A stretch of 12,075 nt of DNA, taken from the NCBI GenBank assembly GCA_003554345.1, contig PWGE01000188.1, forward strand, positions 1 through 12,075. The letters are read 5' to 3'. The position numbers were made by a program, and so were the translations under genes. Below the pieces are notes generated by a model. That model searched no databases. It had not been told where the DNA came from and saw only the letters and a list, made by a program, of their open reading frames with translations. Positions 7,245-12,075 of this stretch are shown here, piece by piece. Source of the DNA: Candidatus Sumerlaeota bacterium (GTDB lineage Bacteria; Sumerlaeota; T1SED10-198M). Every line of letters starts with the position of its first letter. The first letter of the stretch is position 1.

Positions 7245-9018
7245 CAGACCTCTTACCCCACTTCCAGGGATCGGGAAGGTTCCACGTATATTGCTGGAAC
7301 CAGGCATGTTTCTTTTTTTGGGGGGAAATATATATCAAAAAGGTATAAGAATACACTTTATTTCTGTCATTACCGGGAAGATACATTTTCGGTTGATAAA
7401 GAGTGGCAGGATGACCGGTCCACCGCCAGTCAATGAGTTCAGCTGTTTGAAGAAGTGGAAAAATAAAACCTTTTTGCTTTTTATAAATAGCCGGCTGAAG
7501 TATAACGGGAAAGGGAAAATCACAGAATAAAGAACGGCTCTCGTCCACAGGTACTGAAAATCCCGTGGTAAGAAAATAAGAGGGACTTTTTTCTTGTTGA
7601 GAAAAGGGATGGTTCTCATATAACTGAATGTTATCGGCACCCAGAAAGAGTCCTGAAAATCCATTGAGCAACCTGTTTTCAAAGGAAACAGTATAAAGGG
7701 ATATTCCTGACTCCCCGTCTTTAATCCATTTCCAGTGATGGAAAAAGGTGGAACGAACAGGGGAAGTCGGCGTGAGATGCTGGTTATGAACTTTTTGAAT
7801 GGGAAAGCGCATGGTCTGGCAGAGGTGCCAGGATTTTAGAAAAGCATTTCCCCTGTTTTCCAGCACTCTAAATCTGGTATTCACCAGGTAGCGCAGTTTC
7901 CCGGTGGAATCGCCAAGTTCCCGGCAGGGCTGCCAGGTAAGTGGTCCGATTTTGAGAAGAGACTGTTTTTGGTGAAAGCCGACCAGGCAGGGAAACGACT
8001 GGTCTGCCTGCCAGTATAACTCGTCCGTCTGAAAATGAGGTGAACGGGACTGGCGGGGAAAAGAAAATACCCGGGATTTTTTCGATGTATCGGGCAAAAA
8101 TCCAAAGTAAACTACATCCTGAAGGGATTGGCAAGAGATGATTTCATAACGGTTACAAAGACGCTGTTTGCCGGTTGGTTCGAGCAGATCGTTGTTGAAC
8201 AGCCGGAGATGAAAAGAAATGGGTTGCCGGTGTTTGTCGAGGAGAAAAGGATAGGGGGAAGTCCTCATCCATCGGGGATAGAGAAGGCGGATAGAAGAAG
8301 GAGTGAGTTGTTGGGGTATGGTAATTTTTAGAAAATAATGTCCGTTCTCAGAGAGTACTTTCACAGAAAAAAGCTGGCTGATTTCATTGAAAATCCTTTG
8401 TTTTTCCTGCCATATTTTAGCTTCCAGCATTTTTTCAAGAGAGGCGTTCATCAATCCGTGCCAGTGGGGAAAATGGACAAAAAAAGAAAGTGATTCAGGA
8501 GTATCGGGAGTTAACTCGTGAAGAAGCTTCAGTTCATAAATGTTTTTCTTTACCATCTGTTTATAGCGGGCAAGAGCAGAAAGGGGGGGGAGGCGAAAAG
8601 GAGGAGCCGCCATGATATCATCAGGTATTTGCTCCGGAATATCGTGGGTAAAGCGTATCAGAGAACACGGAGAATTTTCTGCTTCGTTGGTTGGCAGGCG
8701 GCGAAACCAGGATTTAAGGAGCAGAGTATAAAGGCGGGTATTAAGAAGCGGCAGGTATTCCTTGTCTGATACCAGCTCCGGAGACAGCGGATTTTCATAT
8801 TTCAGCTGAAGGGCTTTCTGCTGGTAAGTATGTGAAAAAAACGGGAGGTATGCACCATCCAGAAGGAGGGGCTCGCCGGTATCATATAAATTCCTGATGC
8901 ATATTCGGTTGGATTGGTCAGAGGAGTCTCCTGGAGGAGAAGGATGCGGATAAAAGTATGTGAGCAGGCTGGGAATAGTGAAATGTTTTATCCTGGACAT
9001 AGTACAAAATTTTATCAT
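7231..9018 (-). CDS. Unrecognised large protein coupled to YfhO
   Basis: I do not recognise this protein, which is 595 residues from the ATG at 9018. It has no convincing signal peptide or membrane helix and no motif I can tie to a known family. It is rich in aromatic residues, Pro, His, Gln and Ser and is mildly basic, unlike the acidic GHL10 proteins in this window. The N-terminal third looks mixed or helical. The rest alternates short polar and aromatic runs typical of beta-rich domains, as often seen in carbohydrate-active proteins, but that is a weak inference. Its stop overlaps the YfhO start, so the two genes are almost surely cotranscribed and probably share a glycan-related task. The start is uncertain: an ATG at 9102 has no ribosome site and would overlap rpe, the one at 9018 has GGAG only 2 nt away, and 9000 is also possible. 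The long open frame with no competing plus-strand frame supports a real gene. Confidence 0.7.
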   Translation of the reverse strand: MIKFCTMSRIKHFTIPSLLTYFYPHPSPPGDSSDQSNRICIRNLYDTGEPLLLDGAYLPFFSHTYQQKALQLKYENPLSPELVSDKEYLPLLNTRLYTLLLKSWFRRLPTNEAENSPCSLIRFTHDIPEQIPDDIMAAPPFRLPPLSALARYKQMVKKNIYELKLLHELTPDTPESLSFFVHFPHWHGLMNASLEKMLEAKIWQEKQRIFNEISQLFSVKVLSENGHYFLKITIPQQLTPSSIRLLYPRWMRTSPYPFLLDKHRQPISFHLRLFNNDLLEPTGKQRLCNRYEIISCQSLQDVVYFGFLPDTSKKSRVFSFPRQSRSPHFQTDELYWQADQSFPCLVGFHQKQSLLKIGPLTWQPCRELGDSTGKLRYLVNTRFRVLENRGNAFLKSWHLCQTMRFPIQKVHNQHLTPTSPVRSTFFHHWKWIKDGESGISLYTVSFENRLLNGFSGLFLGADNIQLYENHPFSQQEKSPSYFLTTGFSVPVDESRSLFCDFPFPVILQPAIYKKQKGFIFPLLQTAELIDWRWTGHPATLYQPKMYLPGNDRNKVYSYTFLIYISPQKKKHAWFQQYTWNLPDPWKWGKRSDVKG

Positions 9019-9044
9019 TTCTCCAAAGAATTTCTGAAAATGAT

Positions 9045-9053
9045 TGTTAGAAT
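9045..9053 (+). promoter_or_regulatory. Possible extended -10 promoter for rpe
   Basis: TGTTAGAAT has a TGN extension before TAGAAT and lies about 35 bp upstream of the rpe ATG. There is no recognisable -35 box. It is the best promoter candidate in the short head-to-head gap. Confidence 0.3.
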
Positions 9054-9087
9054 GAAAGAATACTTCCTGATTACGGAGGAAAAAGGA

Positions 9088-9756
9088 ATGAAGCCTCTTC
9101 ATGAATTTTTAGGTGAGAAAAAACACTTCCTGGCACCTTCTCTTTTATCTGCTGATTTTGCAGATCTGGCAGGTGCGCTGGACTATATTGCGAAGAAAAA
9201 GGGGGATATTGTCCATTTTGATATTATGGATGGCCATTTTGTTCCGAACTTAACATTTGGGCCACCGGTGGTGAAAGCTCTGCGCTCTCATTCCTCTCTT
9301 ATCTTTGATGCCCACCTGATGGTAACAGATCCCGTCAGTCTTGTATCAGATTTTGCGCGGGCGGGCGTGCAGATGCTTTCCGTGCATTACGAAGTGGGAT
9401 TTCATACTCACCGTTTACTGAGTTCTATACGGGAAGAAGGGATGTATGCCGGTCTGGTATTTAATCCGGCCACTCCTGTAGATGGTCTTGCTTACCTGCG
9501 GGATGTGGCGGATTACGTTTTGATTATGAGCGTGAATCCCGGTTTTGGCGGACAATCCTTTTTAAGCTCTCAACTGGAAAAAATACAACAGGTAAGGCGA
9601 ATGATGGGCGAGGATTTCCCCATTCAGGTTGATGGTGGTATCAATGCTCAAACTCTTCCCCGCGCACAAGAAGCCGGGGCAAATATTTTTGTGACCGGTT
9701 CAGCCTTTTTTAAAGGCGGGGAAGCCTCTTCTCTTGTAGAGCTTATCGATTATTAA
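9088..9756 (+). CDS. rpe: Ribulose-phosphate 3-epimerase
   Basis: This cytoplasmic TIM-barrel enzyme interconverts ribulose 5-phosphate and xylulose 5-phosphate in the pentose phosphate pathway. The 222-residue length is normal for the family. Motifs in order are LAPSLLSADF (15-24), VHFDIMDGHFVPNLTFGP (42-59) with metal ligand His43 and catalytic Asp45, FDAHLMV with His76, VNPGFGGQSF (149-158), and VDGGIN with Asp182, then a phosphate-binding VTGSAFF (202-208). The frame stays open upstream to 8914, but the ATG at 9088 has a strong GGAGG at 9075-9079 and matches the usual start of the enzyme, so the extra 58 codons are rejected. It is divergent from the unrecognised gene. The TRL-like lipoproteins downstream have their own promoter. 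Confidence 0.96.
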   Translation: MKPLHEFLGEKKHFLAPSLLSADFADLAGALDYIAKKKGDIVHFDIMDGHFVPNLTFGPPVVKALRSHSSLIFDAHLMVTDPVSLVSDFARAGVQMLSVHYEVGFHTHRLLSSIREEGMYAGLVFNPATPVDGLAYLRDVADYVLIMSVNPGFGGQSFLSSQLEKIQQVRRMMGEDFPIQVDGGINAQTLPRAQEAGANIFVTGSAFFKGGEASSLVELIDY

Positions 9757-9779
9757 ATATTATTAAATTTCATATAAAC

Positions 9780-9808
9780 TTGACAAAAATTATAAAATGT
9801 ATTATATT
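9780..9808 (+). promoter_or_regulatory. Strong sigma70-type promoter for the TRL-like lipoprotein pair
   Basis: A perfect TTGACA (9780-9785), a 17-bp AT-rich spacer and TATATT (9803-9808) stand 36 bp before the ATG at 9845. This is the best promoter in the window and suggests strong constitutive expression of the two small lipoproteins. Confidence 0.8.
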
Positions 9809-9844
9809 TAATCTGAACGGAAAACAATATTGGAGGCATTTATT

Positions 9845-10177
9845 ATGAAAAAGATGATGGCAGTGGTTACGATTGCAATTATGTGTTTTATGTTCAGCGG
9901 GTGTGCTATGTGGCAGGCACCTGTAATACCCCCGCAAGGAGCGATTTTTTCCAGTACTTCAGCTCCCATTCAGACCCAGTTTCGTGATACTGATTTGGGC
10001 AGCAAACGGGGAGAGGCAACATCTATTGCTATTTTAGGGCTGATAGGGATTGGTGACGCTTCTGTCTATGAAGCCGCTCAGAATGGCAACATTCAAACAG
10101 TGAAGCATGTTGATTATGAAATAATGAATGTGCTGGGAATTTACGTTGAATTTAAGACTGTTGTCTATGGAGATTAA
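9845..10177 (+). CDS. TRL-like family lipoprotein (first of a tandem pair)
   Basis: This is a 110-residue exported lipoprotein. A basic-hydrophobic signal ends in the lipobox FSGC, with Cys20 as the lipidated residue. The mature part has the pattern of the TRL-like family: PPQGAIFSSTSAPI, LGSKRGEAT, then GIGDASVYEAAQNGNI and VKHVDYEIMNVLGIY with a closing VVYG. Members are small envelope lipoproteins of unknown function, found in spirochaetes and some other Gram-negative-type bacteria. The ATG at 9845 has GGAGG at 9832-9836; an in-frame TTG at 9830 lies before that site and is not used. The second gene begins 2 bp after the stop, and its ribosome site lies inside this gene's last codons, so the pair is coupled. 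Confidence 0.85.
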   Translation: MKKMMAVVTIAIMCFMFSGCAMWQAPVIPPQGAIFSSTSAPIQTQFRDTDLGSKRGEATSIAILGLIGIGDASVYEAAQNGNIQTVKHVDYEIMNVLGIYVEFKTVVYGD

Positions 10178-10179
10178 TA

Positions 10180-10557
10180 GTGGTGGTGAAATATTACCGA
10201 AAGACATTCTTAATATTTGGCTTACTAATAGTTGTTCTAATGGCGACTGGGTGTGCTTCTCCCTGGGCGGCAGGCAGAATGCCAGTGAGACCACCTCAGG
10301 GCTTTGTTTTTACCAGCCATAAGGGACCTTTAACCACTAATTTTGATAATACACCGGTTGGCGAACAAATTGGTATGGGCGAGACACAGTATTTCAGGGA
10401 ATTTTTGTTTACAGGATGGGATTTTTCATGGGGTGAGGCGGATGTTTATAATAATGTACAGAACAGGCTGGATAAACCGGGGTACATCGATTATGAGTAT
10501 TTAAATATATTCTATATCTACCAGCGGTTTACTATTCATGTTTACGGACAACCTTAA
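10180..10557 (+). CDS. TRL-like family lipoprotein (second of the pair)
   Basis: This 125-residue lipoprotein is a diverged copy of the preceding gene. The signal peptide ends in MATGC, with Cys25 as the lipidated residue. Shared with its partner are PPQGFVFTS, a GPLTTNFDNTPVGEQIG segment in place of APIQTQF..LGSKRG, DVYNNVQN, IDYEYLNIFYIY and a final VYG. The central glycine-rich GDAS element is replaced by a more aromatic WDFSWGEAD, so the two copies may have different partners. Translation starts at one of three consecutive GTG codons (10180, 10183, 10186); GGAGA at 10169-10173, inside the end of the first gene, fits the first or second. Function is unknown. Confidence 0.82.
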   Translation: MVVKYYRKTFLIFGLLIVVLMATGCASPWAAGRMPVRPPQGFVFTSHKGPLTTNFDNTPVGEQIGMGETQYFREFLFTGWDFSWGEADVYNNVQNRLDKPGYIDYEYLNIFYIYQRFTIHVYGQP

Positions 10558-10587
10558 TCAGCTGGTAAAATAGCCATTACCTGAGTG

Positions 10588-10715
10588 TGACAGGAAAAGA
10601 GGGGAGTTGCCCTGTATCCTCTAAAATAAGTGGCAGGAAAAAGGGCTCTGGGATAAGGTTGTAATGCCGGAGAAGTTTAAGCCTTTTTTCAGGGTGCAAA
10701 ACTCCCCTCTTGTCA
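10588..10715. ncRNA. Nested inverted repeat, candidate structured RNA
   Basis: This stretch of the 258-bp gap after the lipoproteins can fold into a long rod. The outer stem pairs 10597-10608 with 10700-10711 (12 perfect pairs, AAGAGGGGAGTT against its complement), flanked by TGACA (10588-10592) with TGTCA (10711-10715) and by GC and CCTG inside. The inner stem pairs 10638-10647 with 10680-10689 (10 pairs, one wobble), capped by a CTGG/CCGG hairpin. A 23-nt bulge lies on the 5' side. Alternative pairings exist: AGAGG 10598-10602 with CCTCT 10618-10622, and TATCC 10615-10619 with GGATA 10651-10655. No standard T-run follows on either strand, so a simple terminator is unlikely. It could be a small RNA, a 3' UTR element or a non-autonomous palindromic repeat. 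Strand of expression is not known. Confidence 0.4.
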
Positions 10716-10754
10716 GAAAAAGTATTGTATGTTGCTCATCCAGAACTGTTTAAG

Positions 10755-10807
10755 TTTTCCTGCTAATAGGGGTCAATATAAACCCAGGGAAAAGGCAGAA
10801 GTTTTTT
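10755..10807 (+). terminator. Weak terminator-like hairpin
   Basis: TTTTCC (10755-10760) can pair with GGAAAA (10788-10793) around an inner GGGT/ACCC stem, and six T residues (10802-10807) follow after an 8-nt gap. The gap and modest stem make this a poor intrinsic terminator, but it would end plus-strand transcripts from the lipoprotein genes before the convergent macro-domain gene. Confidence 0.3.
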
Positions 10808-10815
10808 AATAATAT

Positions 10816-11352
10816 TCAGGCTTTTTCCAGTTTTTGCAGTTCTTTTTCGAATGCCTGCTGATCTGATTTTTTGAATAGAACAAAGCGAACCAGGCGGACA
10901 CTTTTAAGAGAGGAGGCCTGTTGGGCTATGGTCTGCAGCGCAATGCGGCTTGCCTCCTGCAGTGGATACCCAAAGGCTCCTGCTGATATTGCAGGAAAAG
11001 CGATGGACGTTATATTTTTTTCTTCTGCTCTTTTCAGGGCGTTACGGTAGCATTTGGACAGCAGTTCGTCTTCCGGTTTATCCTTTCCATACACCGGTCC
11101 CAGGCAGTGGATGACGTAATCATTGGGAAGGTTGTAAGCTTTACTCAGGACGGCTTCGCCAGGACGGATAGGGGCGTATTGCCGGCATTCCTTTTCCAGT
11201 TCGGGTCCCGCCGTGCGATGTATGGCACCGGCCACTCCTCCTCCCGTTTTAAGCTGGGCATTTGCGGCATTTACCACCGCTTCTATATCTTCCTGAGCGG
11301 CAATGTCTCCCTGGATGGTCTCAATGGTGAGTGCATGAATTTTCTTTTGCAT
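10816..11352 (-). CDS. Macro-domain protein (MacroD/YmdB-like)
   Basis: This 178-residue single-domain protein should bind ADP-ribose and may remove ADP-ribose from proteins or hydrolyse O-acetyl-ADP-ribose. Visible motifs are GDI (15-17), VVNAANAQL (26-34), GGGVAGAIH (37-45), an EC at 55-56, NDYVIHCLGPVYG (77-89), LLSKCYRNAL (97-106) and IAFPAISAGAFGYP (117-130). These place it in the MacroD/YmdB group. The Asn of NAAN (Asn31) is present, but the Asp ten residues later (Asp35 in E. coli YmdB) is Ala41 here, so activity may differ. The ATG at 11352 has an ideal AAAGGAGG site. The gene stands alone and is transcribed towards the lipoprotein pair, with its own promoter. Confidence 0.93.
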   Translation of the reverse strand: MQKKIHALTIETIQGDIAAQEDIEAVVNAANAQLKTGGGVAGAIHRTAGPELEKECRQYAPIRPGEAVLSKAYNLPNDYVIHCLGPVYGKDKPEDELLSKCYRNALKRAEEKNITSIAFPAISAGAFGYPLQEASRIALQTIAQQASSLKSVRLVRFVLFKKSDQQAFEKELQKLEKA

Positions 11353-11398
11353 CAGTACCCTCCTTTCAGAGATATCAGATTTTTCATGTTTTAGATAT

Positions 11399-11407
11399 AT
11401 TATAGCA
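11399..11407 (-). promoter_or_regulatory. Extended -10 promoter for the macro-domain gene
   Basis: On the minus strand TGCTATAAT gives a perfect TATAAT (11399-11404) with the TGN extension (11405-11407). No good -35 box is seen, which is usual for extended -10 promoters. The leader before the ATG would be about 40 nt. Confidence 0.6.
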
Positions 11408-11423
11408 TATACGTTTGTCTTCT

Positions 11424-11480
11424 TTCCATGATGAAAACCTGTCTTATGACGCAGAAGTGCGGCTTACGTGTCATATGGAA
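11424..11480. repeat. Nested inverted repeat upstream of the macro-domain promoter
   Basis: TTCCAT (11424-11429) and TATGAC (11445-11450) are matched in order by the continuous right arm GTCATATGGAA (11470-11480). A further small CGCA/TGCG hairpin with a GAAG loop lies inside at 11450-11461. The element lies within the 292-bp stretch between the macro gene and the next gene, where no coding frame is convincing. It may be an operator or a short RNA hairpin; no function is shown. Confidence 0.3.
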
Positions 11481-11644
11481 GGTTGAAAAGCGCAGTTATC
11501 CATAAAACGATGGTATTCGTAAATGATGTTTCCTCAGGAACCTGGAAAACCCTGTTTTTTCTGGCTGGTTATGACGAACAGCACAGATCAAAAAGCCAGA
11601 CGGAAAAGTATAGCCCCTTTTTGGCCACACTTTGCAGATGGACC

Positions 11645-12075
11645 TTATTCTGGTTTTAGTTCAAGTGTAATATTCCATTCAACAGGCACATTTTTTTTCT
11701 GCTCAGCAGGTAAAATGGAGGGAAAGGCATCAAAATCTTTTTCCCATATGTAAGCTTGCGGTGTTTCCCTGCGATGATAAGCACATCCCTGGCTTACATG
11801 GTCAGTTTGCCATACCAGAAGGTAATTTCCTTTTTCAAGTTTGAGTGCAGAAGGGTCCCCTTCTTGCACAGGGATTTCCATCCAACCTTTCTTTTGAGGG
11901 ATAATTTCTTCAGATTGCCATAGAAGGGTCAATGTTTCACTGTCATATACTGCCACTTGCATGGTTCCTGACGTAGAAAGTGCATAGAGATGCATATTGA
12001 TCATATTACCCGGCTCCTGTAGTGTTACAGGAGTTCCATGGATAAGGTTTTCCTGGGTTGGGAGCACTTTAAAAA
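11645..12075 (-). CDS. C-terminal end of a beta-rich protein (runs off right edge)
   Basis: The frame is open from the right edge to TAA at 11645-11647, giving 142 complete codons. A GTG at 12067 could start translation, but the frame continues upstream past it (FKVLPTQEN) and no ribosome site precedes it, so this is most likely the end of a longer protein. The segment looks like a beta-sandwich of the jelly-roll or carbohydrate-binding kind: INMHLYALSTSGTMQVAVYD, then a Trp-rich strand LLWQSEEI, GWMEIPV, and GNYLLVWQTDH followed by AYHRRE. Such domains are common at the ends of large exported proteins. The specific function and start are outside the window. Confidence 0.65.
   Translation of the reverse strand, partial: FKVLPTQENLIHGTPVTLQEPGNMINMHLYALSTSGTMQVAVYDSETLTLLWQSEEIIPQKKGWMEIPVQEGDPSALKLEKGNYLLVWQTDHVSQGCAYHRRETPQAYIWEKDFDAFPSILPAEQKKNVPVEWNITLELKPE

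Noticed and set aside
7245-7307. Upstream ATG for the YfhO gene
   Set aside because: The extra 21 residues are Gly/Pro/Ser-rich, unlike a membrane protein N-terminus, and the ATG at 7244 has AAGAGGT at a good distance.
8914-9087. Longer start for rpe, adding 58 residues
   Set aside because: The extension lies antisense to the unknown gene, has no family similarity, and the ATG at 9088 has a strong GGAGG and fits the normal enzyme length.
9019-9102. Upstream ATG for the unknown gene
   Set aside because: It has no ribosome site and would place the start inside rpe.
9830-9844. TTG start for the first TRL-like lipoprotein
   Set aside because: It lies before the GGAGG site; the ATG at 9845 is correctly spaced and gives a standard lipoprotein signal.
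11560-11600. Inverted repeat TCTGGCT/AGCCAGA as a terminator for the right-edge gene
   Set aside because: The loop is long and the T-run lies on the wrong side for the minus-strand gene.
11405-11644. Plus-strand short frames in the gap beside the macro-domain gene
   Set aside because: They lack ribosome sites, run into the antisense of the right-edge gene and match nothing recognisable.

Overview
The window looks like chromosomal bacterial DNA of low to middle GC. Genes are densely packed, most have clear Shine-Dalgarno sites, and several sit behind sigma70-type promoters. No mobile element, CRISPR array, tRNA or rRNA was seen. The phylum cannot be fixed from sequence alone. Exported lipoproteins of the TRL-like family and very acidic secreted glycosidase-like proteins would fit a Gram-negative-type anaerobe, possibly a spirochaete or a salt- or alkali-adapted lineage, but this is inference.

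Layout. Bases 1-2480 (minus strand) hold two tandem, related, exported, acidic GHL10-type (family 10 glycosylhydrolase-like) proteins; the second runs off the left edge. A good promoter at 2513-2541 drives them. Divergent from them, on plus, are an aldo/keto reductase (2665-3639) and the adenine DNA glycosylase MutY (3690-4814). Converging on mutY is a minus-strand pair: an unrecognised protein of about 600 residues (to 7231) and a large YfhO-family membrane protein (4827-7244) that overlaps it by 14 bp. Head to head with this pair is rpe (ribulose-phosphate 3-epimerase, 9088-9756, plus). Next come two tandem TRL-like lipoproteins (9845-10557, plus) with a textbook promoter. After them is a 258-bp non-coding stretch holding a large nested inverted repeat that looks like a structured RNA. 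A macro-domain protein (10816-11352, minus) and the C-terminal end of a beta-rich protein (11645 to the right edge, minus) close the window.

How the genes fit together. rpe, mutY and the aldo/keto reductase are ordinary housekeeping or metabolic genes. The tandem GHL10 pair, the YfhO protein and the lipoproteins all point to the cell envelope and extracellular glycan handling. The YfhO/unknown pair is translationally coupled, so the unknown protein is likely to work with a GT-C-like glycan-modifying membrane protein. The most unusual items are the nested inverted repeat at 10588-10715, the unrecognised partner of YfhO, and altered key residues in MutY (8-oxoG recognition loop) and the macro protein (catalytic Asp position).
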